In this document: piece by piece, positions 56,143-64,000 of the stretch
Layout: the number at the start of each line of letters is the position of its first letter
How positions within the stretch are numbered: position 1 is the stretch's first letter
DNA from: Methylophilaceae bacterium
GTDB taxonomy: Bacteria; Pseudomonadota; Gammaproteobacteria; Burkholderiales; Methylophilaceae
Reading direction: 5' to 3'
Length of the DNA stretch: 64,000 bases
Assembly: GCA_027488395.1 (NCBI GenBank)
Contig: JAIYBT010000005.1
Location: 62,001-126,000 of the forward strand
Notes under the pieces: model-generated
What the model saw: the letters and a program-made list of their open reading frames with translations, nothing else
What the model was told of the DNA's origin: nothing
Database searches by the model: none
Position numbers and translations under genes: made by a program

Positions 56143-56170
56143 AAAAAAAGTGCGCATCCATGCGCACTTT
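56143..56170 (-). terminator. Terminator or attenuator between czcA and the PII-like gene
   Basis: On the minus strand the perfect 11-bp stem AAAGTGCGCAT / ATGCGCACTTT with a 2-nt loop is followed by a T run. It lies only 8-35 bp after the czcA stop and before the PII gene. Confidence 0.8.
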
Positions 56171-56177
56171 CAATACA

Positions 56178-59100
56178 TTATGCCTCAATCCGACGCTCTT
56201 CAAACTTACGATATAAGGTTGGAACGACAATCAGCGTGAGCAAAGTGGAGGTAATGAGGCCACCAATCACAACAATGGCCAATGGCCGCTGTACTTCAGA
56301 GCCGGGGCCTGTCGCAAATAAGAACGGCACCAAGCCAAGCATGGCCACCGTTGCGGTCATCATGACTGGTCGAAAGCGCTGGGCACACCCTTTGCGAATG
56401 GCCTCAATTTGAGACAAGCCTTCATCCCGTAAGGTACGGATATACGACACCAAGACCACCGCATTTAATACCGCAATGCCCCACAGCGCAATAAAGCCAA
56501 CAGAGGCAGGCACGGACAAGTATTCTCCAGTCACAAACAATGCGACCACCCCGCCAATTGAGGCAAACGGCAACACCAGAATAATCATGGTTGCAAAGCG
56601 AATGGATTGGAACAGCAAAAACAATAAAAAGAAAATGGCTGCAATGGTGGCTGGAATAATAATCATCAGATGGCCCATGGCACGTTCCATGTTTTGAAAC
56701 TGACCGCCATATTCTAAATAGAAGCCCTCTGGCAACTGCAAGCGACTGTCTAAGACTTGTTGCAATTCTGCTACAAAGCCGCCTAAATCACGGTCTTTGA
56801 CATTGACCCCGACCACAATCCGGCGTTTGGCCAGTTCACGGCTGATTTGGGCTGGACCATCTTTGACTTCAATCGTCGCTAAATCAGCCAATGCCACGCG
56901 TGAGCCATTGGGCGATGTCAGCATAATGCTGCGGATGGCTTCTTCATTATTGCGGAACGACTCTGGGTAACGCACTGCGGCCGAAAAACGACGCTGACCT
57001 TCGTAAATTTCAGTCGCAATTTTGCCACCAATTGCAGTTTCAATGACGTCGTGTACATCCGCGGCATTAATACCGTGGCGCGCAATGGCTTGACGATCAA
57101 TGATGATGTTTAAATATTGCTGCCCTGAGACTTTTTCCACTTTAATTTCGGTCGCGCCTGGAACAGTGCCCGCAATTTTGGCGATCTCGTCGGCTTTTTG
57201 TTTTAAGGTATCTAAATCTTCTCCAAAAATTTTAACCGCAACATCAGCACGGACACCTGTCAGCAACTCATCCACCCGATCTGAGATCGGTTGCGCCATG
57301 ATGATTTGCACCCCAGGAATATATTGCGCTAATACACTACGCATCTTTTCAGCGATATCGTCTTGCGTCCAGCCTTTGGGCCATTGATCGCGCGGTTTTA
57401 AACTGATAATCGGTGTCGATTCGTTTTGTGCTTGCGCATCTGCGGGGCTCTCCCCACGGCCCAAGCCTGAAACTGCTGATTTAATGCCAGGCACTTTTTC
57501 CATGATCAGTTTCATCGCGGTGTTTTCCATTTTGATGGATTCTTCCAGCGAAATATTTGGCACACGGTTAATCCCCGGCACAATCGAGCCCTCTTTCATT
57601 TCTGGAATAAACGAAGTGCCCAAAAACGGAAACAGTGCAATCGTACCGACAAATAATAACGCTGAAAATCCGATGGTTTTCTTCTCGTTAAAGATGACCC
57701 AATTGAGCGCTTTCAGATAAGGTTTTTTGATGGCTTGAATCAGACGCGTGTCTTCACCACTACCGCCTTTTAGCACGTAGGAACACAATGCAGGGGTCAT
57801 CGTGAGCGAGAGCACCAATGACACAAACAACGCAATTGCGATGGTATACGCCAATGGCGCAAACATTTTGCCTTCCATGCCTTGCAAGGTCATCAGCGGT
57901 AAAAACACTAAAATGATGATGCCAACGCCAAACAGCACTGGGGTGGCGACTTCTGTCGCGGCTTCTAATACCACTCTAATTTTGCTTTCACCAGTACGAT
58001 GCCCTAAATGGTGAAAGGCATTTTCAACTACCACCACCGAGCCATCCACCATCAGACCTATCGCGATGGCTAAGCCGCCGAGCGACATCAGATTGGCAGA
58101 AATGCCGTAGTGGTTCATCACCATAAACGTGATGAGCGGGGTCAAAATCAAGGTCCCCACCACAATCAAGCTGGAACGGACATCGCCTAGGAACAAAAAT
58201 AGAATGACAATGACTAGAATAATGCCTTCAATCAGTACTTTGGTCACTGTATGTAATGCGGCATCTACCAGTTCACTGCGGTCATAGTAAGGCACAATTT
58301 GTAAGCCATGCGGCAACATGCCTTTGCTGTTGATTTCCGCCACCCGTGCTTTAATCCGGCTCACCAACTCTTTAGCGTTGCCGCCGCGCATCATCATTAC
58401 AATGCCACCAACCGATTCAGTGTCACCGTTTTTGAGTACCACACCCACCCGCACTTCATGGCCGATGGTGACATCCGCCACATCGCGAATGTACACAGGA
58501 ATGCCGTTGGCTTCTTTGAGCACCATGTTTTTGATGTCATCAAGATCTTTGACCAAGCCTACGCCACGAATCAAATATTGTTCGGCAAAGTGCGGTAAAA
58601 CACCGCCGCCACTGTTGGCGTTGTTGCGGGCAAGGGCTTCATAGACATCATTCAGTTTGATGCCAAAGTGAGTCATGCGATCTGGATTGACCAACACTTG
58701 ATATTGTTTGACGTAGCCGCCTTGCGAGTTGATCTCAGCTACGCCTGGAATGCCGCGTAACAGGGGTCTAACCACCCAATCTTGAATTGCACGACGTTCG
58801 GTTAAATCCGCTTGGCTCAGGGTCGATTTGCCATCATTGGTCTTATCCAACGTGTATTGATAGACTTCGCCTAAGCCGGTAGACACTGGGCCTAAGATGG
58901 GCGTCACGCCAACGGGCATGCGTTCCATCACCTCCATTAAGCGTTCCATCACCAACTGGCGGGCAAAATAGACATTGGTGTCATCGGTAAATACCAGCGT
59001 GATCAAAGACAGCGCATTTTTATTTAACGAGCGCATCTCAGTCAGGCCGGGCAAACCAGTCATGGCGATTTCAAGCGGGACGGTAATAAACCGCTCGACT

Positions 59101-59279
59101 TCCTCTGGCGATTTGCCTGTTGCTTGGGTCGCAATTTGCACTTGCACGTTGGTGACATCTGGAAACGCATCTACGGACAGTTTTTTGACGGCAAATAGCC
59201 CAGCAATCACCAAGGCAACCGCAATGACCAGCACGATGAGGCGCTGTTTCAGCGCACTCCGGATCATGGATTCAATCAT
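56178..59279 (-). CDS. czcA: Heavy-metal efflux RND transporter (CzcA/CusA family)
   Basis: The 1033-residue inner-membrane pump has 12 helices and two large periplasmic loops. Family segments are TNVQVQIATQATGKSPEEVE, AIAIGLMVDGSVVVVENAFH (helix 4 proton-relay region, with one Asp) and RPVMMTATVAMLGLVPFLFA. The helix 4 motif differs from both the Zn/Co/Cd type (DFG-x3-DGA) and the Cu/Ag CusA type, so the metal is not clear. It lies 3 bp after the membrane-fusion gene. Confidence 0.9.
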   Translation of the reverse strand: MIESMIRSALKQRLIVLVIAVALVIAGLFAVKKLSVDAFPDVTNVQVQIATQATGKSPEEVERFITVPLEIAMTGLPGLTEMRSLNKNALSLITLVFTDDTNVYFARQLVMERLMEVMERMPVGVTPILGPVSTGLGEVYQYTLDKTNDGKSTLSQADLTERRAIQDWVVRPLLRGIPGVAEINSQGGYVKQYQVLVNPDRMTHFGIKLNDVYEALARNNANSGGGVLPHFAEQYLIRGVGLVKDLDDIKNMVLKEANGIPVYIRDVADVTIGHEVRVGVVLKNGDTESVGGIVMMMRGGNAKELVSRIKARVAEINSKGMLPHGLQIVPYYDRSELVDAALHTVTKVLIEGIILVIVILFLFLGDVRSSLIVVGTLILTPLITFMVMNHYGISANLMSLGGLAIAIGLMVDGSVVVVENAFHHLGHRTGESKIRVVLEAATEVATPVLFGVGIIILVFLPLMTLQGMEGKMFAPLAYTIAIALFVSLVLSLTMTPALCSYVLKGGSGEDTRLIQAIKKPYLKALNWVIFNEKKTIGFSALLFVGTIALFPFLGTSFIPEMKEGSIVPGINRVPNISLEESIKMENTAMKLIMEKVPGIKSAVSGLGRGESPADAQAQNESTPIISLKPRDQWPKGWTQDDIAEKMRSVLAQYIPGVQIIMAQPISDRVDELLTGVRADVAVKIFGEDLDTLKQKADEIAKIAGTVPGATEIKVEKVSGQQYLNIIIDRQAIARHGINAADVHDVIETAIGGKIATEIYEGQRRFSAAVRYPESFRNNEEAIRSIMLTSPNGSRVALADLATIEVKDGPAQISRELAKRRIVVGVNVKDRDLGGFVAELQQVLDSRLQLPEGFYLEYGGQFQNMERAMGHLMIIIPATIAAIFFLLFLLFQSIRFATMIILVLPFASIGGVVALFVTGEYLSVPASVGFIALWGIAVLNAVVLVSYIRTLRDEGLSQIEAIRKGCAQRFRPVMMTATVAMLGLVPFLFATGPGSEVQRPLAIVVIGGLITSTLLTLIVVPTLYRKFEERRIEA

Positions 59280-59282
59280 GCC

Positions 59283-60437
59283 TTACTCCATCTCTTTGCG
59301 TTTACGCTCGTTGTTGACATGAAATGCGCCATCTAGCACCACTTGATCGCCGGGGGATAAGCCATCTTTCACCTCGACCTGACCTTGAAAGCTGCGACCT
59401 AACACCACGGGCATCAGACGATATTGTTGCGGCGTCGGGGTTTGTACAAATACAAAATCGGCATTGTTTTCACGGATCACTGCGGTGGCAGGAATGGCAG
59501 TCACCATTTCAGGTTTGGCCGACAATAAAATACTGATCAGCATGTCTGGTTTAAGTAGTTTTTGATCATTACTAATGTTGGCACGTGCAGTAACAGTGCG
59601 CGTTTCTGGGTTGACCGTATCACCGACAAACGATAATGTCCCCTTAATTTGCGTGTCATCAAGGGCAGGGACTTCGATATCGAGCGTTTGGCCTTTCGCG
59701 ACATGGCTGATCTGTTGTTCGGGAATCTCTGCCACCGCCCATACACGCGATAAATCGGCCACCACAAACAGCTCTTCGGCGGGCGCCACCACTTGACCCA
59801 AGCGCGCTTTACGCTCAATCACCGTGCCGCTAATTTTGGAATGAATTTGGCTAAATGACATGCCACTATTCCGTAAGCCTAATTTACTGATATCGCCTGC
59901 CGACATGCCGAGCACCATTAATTGATCGCGTGCGGCGTTCAGTTCGGCGTTGGCGCCGCTTAATTCACTCTCACGCCGTTGTAGTTCGGCGGTGCTGATC
60001 ACATCTGCCTCCAACAATTGCTTAGCCCGCTCAACTGCCTTGGTTTGTAACTGCATTTGTTGCGTGGCCTTGATGTAGCTCAATTGATATTGGGCCAGCT
60101 CGGTGCTTTTGATGGTGGCTAGGGTTTGGCCTGCTTTGACATGATCGCCCAGTTTGACGTCGATGCTGCTGATACGGCCGGTAACTGGCGCGCCTGCACG
60201 TGACTCAAACTGTTCATCGACTTGAATGCGGCCGGGTATTCTGAGCGTATCTACCAGCGGCATTTCACTGACTGCGCCAATTTTAATGCTGGATTGTAAC
60301 TCTTTAGACAGCATGACTAAGTTGGGGTCAATTTGCGTTTTAACTTCGGCTTCAGCGGGGGCAGGTTTGCCTGAACAGCCAGCGAGCAAGCTCAATAACA
60401 ATGTGCTGACAAGGGTGGATAACAACATGCGAGACAT
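59283..60437 (-). CDS. czcB: RND efflux membrane-fusion lipoprotein (CzcB-like)
   Basis: The 384-residue protein has a lipobox (LLSLLAGCSGKP). It shows the lipoyl/barrel-sandwich pattern GRISSIDVKLGDHVKAGQTL, a helical hairpin (residues about 125-185) and the beta-barrel (LDIEVPALDDTQIKGTLSFV). No His-rich metal-binding N-terminus is present. It links CzcA to the outer-membrane channel. Confidence 0.9.
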   Translation of the reverse strand: MSRMLLSTLVSTLLLSLLAGCSGKPAPAEAEVKTQIDPNLVMLSKELQSSIKIGAVSEMPLVDTLRIPGRIQVDEQFESRAGAPVTGRISSIDVKLGDHVKAGQTLATIKSTELAQYQLSYIKATQQMQLQTKAVERAKQLLEADVISTAELQRRESELSGANAELNAARDQLMVLGMSAGDISKLGLRNSGMSFSQIHSKISGTVIERKARLGQVVAPAEELFVVADLSRVWAVAEIPEQQISHVAKGQTLDIEVPALDDTQIKGTLSFVGDTVNPETRTVTARANISNDQKLLKPDMLISILLSAKPEMVTAIPATAVIRENNADFVFVQTPTPQQYRLMPVVLGRSFQGQVEVKDGLSPGDQVVLDGAFHVNNERKRKEME

Positions 60438-60447
60438 CTAACTCCCC

Positions 60448-61698
60448 TTAAGGTTGAACCAAATCAGAACCGATAAAGCGTTCGATTTGCAAGACACTAA
60501 AAAAATAATCAAATTTGGCAATCAGATAGTCACGCTTGACATCCCGATTGACGCGTTGCGCATCGAGATATTCTAAAATGCCGCGCTCACCAAACTTATA
60601 GGCCGCTTCTGCACGGCTTAAGGTCGCTTCAGATTGTTGCAGTAAGCTGGTTTCAAACACCTTGACCTGATTGCTGGCAATGACCGAACGCTGATACGCC
60701 CCTTCAATCTCTCTACGCAACAATTGCTGTTGTAATTGGATGGTGGCACTGGCTTCTTGGACGCCCGCTGCGGCTTGCGCAATTTGGCCTTCGCGTTTGT
60801 TCCATAAAGGCAATGGCACCACCATCCCCACGCGAAAGGTGTTCAAATCAGGGTCTTGTGTAAAGTCAGATTTAAGCGTCACCCCAGGGAAGCGCAACGA
60901 TTCCTCTAATTTTAATTTGGCTTCAGCGCTTTGTTTGGCAATGGTCAGTTGTTGTAAATACGGGTTATTTTCAGCTTCTTGACGTAATGCCAATAAATTT
61001 GGCAGTGTGGCTAAGGCAGGCAATTGTTTATCTACTTCAAATTGATCAGGTAAATTACCGACCATGCCGCGTAACATGGCTTTGGCTTCTTCGATACGCG
61101 TTTCAGCGCTGGCGTAGTCGCGTTCAGCTGCAAGCAATTCGGTGTCGGCTTTAATCAACTCATAGCGCGGCGCTTCACCGACCTCGACCTTACGTTTCAC
61201 TTTAGATTGAATCTGTTTCAGTAACTCTAAGTTGGCTTGTAGCATCTGCACCACTTGTTGACGCAGCAACACGTTGAGATAGGCATATTTAATTTGATTG
61301 CGTAGTTCAAAGCGGGTGGTTTGAATGCCCCGTTCCGCATAATTAAATTCTTGTTCAGCAAATTGCCGACGTGCAGCGCGCGTGCCAGGAAACTCTAGTG
61401 GTTGCGATAAGGTAATGCCGACATTATGACGCGTATCAATCGGCGGATTGCGATAGCGCGCAGGTCCCGCCATGACTTCAATATCCGGGTTGGCATAGGA
61501 TTTTGCGCTGGTAATGCCAGCAAGGGCTGCCTCGGTTTGTGCTTGACTGACGGCGACTTGCGGGTTTTCAGTCATGCCTTTGTCAATGAGGGTTTGCAAT
61601 GTGAAGGTTTGTGCATCTGCCCAACAGGTGGTGGCCGTCACAAACAACAAGCTGGCAAACTGCGCTTTTGAGAAGCGTATTTTCCAAAACATAATCAT
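60448..61698 (-). CDS. czcC: TolC-like outer-membrane efflux protein (CzcC-like)
   Basis: The 416-residue protein has a signal peptide (FASLLFVTATTCWA, cleavage before DAQTF). Two repeated helical/strand units follow (NPQVAVSQAQTEAALAGITS, PLEFPGTRAARRQFAEQEFN; NPYLQQLTIAKQSAEAKLKL, PLPLWNKREGQIAQAAAGVQ). Each holds the GxxxR-type OEP pattern. It forms the outer-membrane exit duct. It precedes czcB by 10 bp. Confidence 0.9.
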   Translation of the reverse strand: MIMFWKIRFSKAQFASLLFVTATTCWADAQTFTLQTLIDKGMTENPQVAVSQAQTEAALAGITSAKSYANPDIEVMAGPARYRNPPIDTRHNVGITLSQPLEFPGTRAARRQFAEQEFNYAERGIQTTRFELRNQIKYAYLNVLLRQQVVQMLQANLELLKQIQSKVKRKVEVGEAPRYELIKADTELLAAERDYASAETRIEEAKAMLRGMVGNLPDQFEVDKQLPALATLPNLLALRQEAENNPYLQQLTIAKQSAEAKLKLEESLRFPGVTLKSDFTQDPDLNTFRVGMVVPLPLWNKREGQIAQAAAGVQEASATIQLQQQLLRREIEGAYQRSVIASNQVKVFETSLLQQSEATLSRAEAAYKFGERGILEYLDAQRVNRDVKRDYLIAKFDYFFSVLQIERFIGSDLVQP

Positions 61699-61773
61699 CC
61701 TTTATCTGCGATTGAGCAAAGTCTCAACCGCATGGTTACATCAAGTGCAGGCGCATGGCATTCGCCATACACA

Positions 61774-62133
61774 TTAAATCAAAAGGAAATGAATGCCTTG
61801 TGGCGGCCGGTCTAGACTATCAATGACTGGGGTAGGGCTACGAGTGATGAAATGACTGCTATGAGGAGGCTGATGAGGCGGGGACAGCCATTGTTGCGCG
61901 TGCAGGAGTAAAAAATCTTCGTCTAACTCAGACAGTTCGAGCACATCAAATGCAGCATGTGATGAAGATTCGGGAAGTGTAAGCACATCATCCGCTGATG
62001 GCGTAGCCGTCATAGCATGCACATTTGTCAGCACAGAAACCGTTACGGATGGGGTAAACGGGGCTTCAATGGCAACGGCTTGAAGCGCAACACATAAGCC
62101 TAATAAATGTATTAACAATAAAATTTTTTGCAT
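61774..62133 (-). CDS. Hypothetical exported protein at the head of the efflux operon
   Basis: The 119-residue protein has a signal peptide (ILLLIHLLGLCVALQAVA). The mature part is Ser/Thr/Pro-rich with an acidic patch (DVLELSELDEDFLLLHAQQW) and clustered His (PPHQPPHSSHF). It holds the position of CzcI-type periplasmic proteins in czcICBA operons, but I see no clear sequence match. A metal-buffering or sensing role is possible. Confidence 0.65.
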   Translation of the reverse strand: MQKILLLIHLLGLCVALQAVAIEAPFTPSVTVSVLTNVHAMTATPSADDVLTLPESSSHAAFDVLELSELDEDFLLLHAQQWLSPPHQPPHSSHFITRSPTPVIDSLDRPPQGIHFLLI

Positions 62134-62292
62134 GATTCAGTGAATGCTAGTAGGCGCAATCCAACGATAAGATACGACTACCATCCATAGCAATTTATGT
62201 ACCAGTCATGATGTGGCGATAAGTGACTGAAATTGCAATTAAATAATTGATTGATCTTTGGTATTTAATCGCGCATATATAAAGTATGCACC
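62134..62292. other. Intergenic region with efflux-operon promoter
   Basis: This AT-rich stretch should hold the minus-strand promoter of the efflux operon. AT-rich partial dyads (aattaaataattgattgat near 62238) are present but no clear -35/-10 pair or MerR-type spacing was found. Confidence 0.4.
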
Positions 62293-62338
62293 AAAAAAGT
62301 GCCCTGTAAATGCATAGTAACAGATGCATTTACAGGGC
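62293..62338 (-). terminator. Strong Rho-independent terminator of clpA
   Basis: A perfect 15-bp stem (GCCCTGTAAATGCAT and its complement) with an 8-nt loop is followed on the minus strand by AC and six T. It begins 17 bp after the clpA stop. Confidence 0.9.
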
Positions 62339-62354
62339 GGTAGTCGGAATATTC

Positions 62355-64000
62355 TTACACTGAGAGGATTTCTTCTTTAAAAATCAGTTTAATATTTTCC
62401 TTGTCATCGATATCAATATGTACGCTACCACCATCACTCAATCTGCCAAACAGTAATTCATCGGCCAAGGCTTTACGAATCGTGTCTTGAATCAAGCGCG
62501 CCATGGGTCTTGCGCCCATCAATGGGTCAAAGCCTTTTTTACCCAAGAATGCTTTCAGTGCATCGCTAAAGGTGACATCGACTTTTTTCTCATGCAGTTG
62601 ATCTTCAAGCTGCATTAAGAATTTATCGACTACGCGCAGAATAATGTCTTGGGTGAGCGCACCAAACGACACGGTTGCATCTAGGCGGTTACGAAACTCT
62701 GGGCTAAACAATCGTTTAAGATCGGCCGCTTCGTCGGTGCTGTCTTTGCTATTGGTAAAGCCAATACTGGCTTTAGATAGGTTTTCAGCTCCGGCGTTGG
62801 TGGTCATGATGATGGTGACATTGCGGAAATCCGCTTTGCGGCCATTATTGTCTGTCAACGTGCCATGGTCCATCACTTGTAACAAGATATTGAAAATATC
62901 AGGATGCGCTTTTTCAATTTCGTCTAACAACAATACGCAATAAGGTTGTTTAGTCACCGCTTCGGTCAGTAAGCCACCTTGATCAAAGCCAACATAGCCT
63001 GGAGGCGCACCAATTAAGCGAGAGACCGCATGGCGTTCCATATATTCAGACATGTCAAAGCGTAACAACTCAATACCTAAGATATAAGCAAGCTGTTTAG
63101 CCACTTCGGTTTTGCCCACCCCAGTCGGGCCAGCAAACAAAAAGCTGCCAATCGGTTTGCCATTCGCACCTAAGCCACTACGGGCCATCTTCACGGCCGA
63201 GGCCAATACCTCAATCGCTGGATCTTGACCAAACACTACTGCTTTCAAATCACGTTCTAAGGTTTTCAGCGCATTGCGGTCGTCGCTTGATATGTTTTTG
63301 GGCGGAATACGTGCAATTTTGGCTATGATTTCTTCAATCTCTTTGTTGCCTATCACTTTTTTCTGCTTGCTCTTAGGCAAAATACGCTGCGCGGCGCCAG
63401 CTTCGTCAATCACGTCAATTGCTTTGTCTGGCAAATGACGGTCATTAATGTATTTAGCAGAGAGTTCTGCGGCCACGGTCAGCGCACTGGCGCTGTATTT
63501 CACACTGTGGTGTTCTTCAAACTTGGTTTTTAAGCCTTTTAAAATTTCAATGGTTTCAGCCACGCTGGGTTCTTGCACATCAATTTTTTGGAAACGGCGT
63601 GACAGTGCATGGTCTTTTTCAAAAATACCACGGTATTCTTGATAAGTGGTCGCGCCGATGCATTTGAGCGAGCCATTAGATAAGGCTGGCTTCAGTAAAT
63701 TGCTTGCATCTAGCGTTCCGCCACTGGCGGAGCCTGCGCCAATTAAGGTATGGATTTCGTCAATAAACAACACTGCATCAGGTTTTTCAGCTAACTGTTT
63801 CATCACTGCTTTGAGGCGTTGTTCAAAATCACCACGGTATTTAGTGCCTGCCAGTAAAGCTCCCATGTCCAGGGAGTACACAGTGGCATCGGCTAATACT
63901 TCTGGAATCTCTTTATTCACGATGCGTGATGCAAGGCCCTCGGCAATCGCAGTTTTACCTACACCTGCTTCGCCTACCAATAAAGGGTTGTTTTTACGAC
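62355..64000 (-). CDS. clpA: ATP-dependent Clp protease ATP-binding subunit ClpA (partial, N-terminus beyond right edge)
   Basis: About 548 residues are visible, starting just before the first Walker A (NNPLLVGEAGVGKTAIAEGL). The first AAA+ module has VLFIDEIHTLIGAG. Then, without the coiled-coil middle domain of ClpB, comes the second module: FLFAGPTGVGKTEVAKQLAY and YCVLLLDEIEKAHPDI, with sensor region FSPEFRNRLDATVSF. This architecture is ClpA. It unfolds substrates for ClpP. The frame is open to the window edge; clpS is expected upstream, outside the window. Confidence 0.95.
   Translation of the reverse strand, partial: RKNNPLLVGEAGVGKTAIAEGLASRIVNKEIPEVLADATVYSLDMGALLAGTKYRGDFEQRLKAVMKQLAEKPDAVLFIDEIHTLIGAGSASGGTLDASNLLKPALSNGSLKCIGATTYQEYRGIFEKDHALSRRFQKIDVQEPSVAETIEILKGLKTKFEEHHSVKYSASALTVAAELSAKYINDRHLPDKAIDVIDEAGAAQRILPKSKQKKVIGNKEIEEIIAKIARIPPKNISSDDRNALKTLERDLKAVVFGQDPAIEVLASAVKMARSGLGANGKPIGSFLFAGPTGVGKTEVAKQLAYILGIELLRFDMSEYMERHAVSRLIGAPPGYVGFDQGGLLTEAVTKQPYCVLLLDEIEKAHPDIFNILLQVMDHGTLTDNNGRKADFRNVTIIMTTNAGAENLSKASIGFTNSKDSTDEAADLKRLFSPEFRNRLDATVSFGALTQDIILRVVDKFLMQLEDQLHEKKVDVTFSDALKAFLGKKGFDPLMGARPMARLIQDTIRKALADELLFGRLSDGGSVHIDIDDKENIKLIFKEEILSV

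Noticed and set aside
1-64000. CRISPR arrays, tRNA/rRNA genes, insertion sequences, phage genes
   Set aside because: None was recognised: no regularly spaced short repeats, no T-loop-like GGTTCGA-type segments in a tRNA context, no transposase or integrase motifs.

Overview
The window looks like a chromosomal segment of a Gram-negative betaproteobacterium, most probably a methylotroph of the Methylophilaceae. That placement is inferred from gene content: a formaldehyde-activating-enzyme (Fae) family gene beside transketolase, a gap-pgk-gap sugar-phosphate block, a proton-pumping pyrophosphatase, a complete rnfABCDGE-nth operon, and the DUF721 / M23 peptidase / secA order. No rRNA, tRNA, CRISPR array, insertion sequence or phage gene was recognised.

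Region 1 (1-15.8 kb) is the accessory and most unusual part. It encodes two large secreted beta-helix proteins: one running off the left edge, the other ending in a PEP-CTERM sorting tail. With them are a low-complexity acidic secreted protein, a lipoprotein joining TPR repeats to a secretin domain, a small exported coiled-coil/beta-repeat protein, an outer-membrane barrel protein, and a two-component pair (7TM sensor kinase and NarL/LuxR-type regulator). Four copies of a G/C-run palindrome (C5-7, TGTT core, G4-6) precede four of its transcription units. In every copy a -10-like hexamer starts exactly 34 nt after the first T of the TGTT core. This puts the palindrome near -43, as expected for a class II activator site. 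I infer one regulon controlled by the local response regulator.

Region 2 (15.8-23 kb) holds a Gfo/Idh/MocA oxidoreductase, a Fae paralogue lacking the usual active-site histidine, transketolase, a small envelope/stress cluster (DUF1328, C-x10-C repeat protein, CsbD, PRC-barrel) and a RIO-type kinase.

Region 3 (23-31.4 kb) has aminopeptidase N and an electron-transfer-flavoprotein divergon: LysR regulator plus ETF-quinone oxidoreductase on one side, etfB-etfA-fpr on the other, with a 9-11-9 inverted repeat between them.

Region 4 (31.4-44.4 kb) is central metabolism and housekeeping: msrA, gap, pgk, a second gap, purC, a YkvA-like gene, soluble and membrane pyrophosphatases sharing a bidirectional terminator, a DUF721 gene, an M23 peptidase, secA and a DUF1289 gene.

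Region 5 (44.7-55.7 kb) contains an ECF sigma/anti-sigma pair, the rnfABCDGE-nth-DUF1841 operon, and dapA-bamC-metallo-hydrolase. Region 6 (55.8-64 kb) is a CzcCBA-like heavy-metal RND efflux operon with a PII-like gene at its end, followed by clpA running off the right edge.
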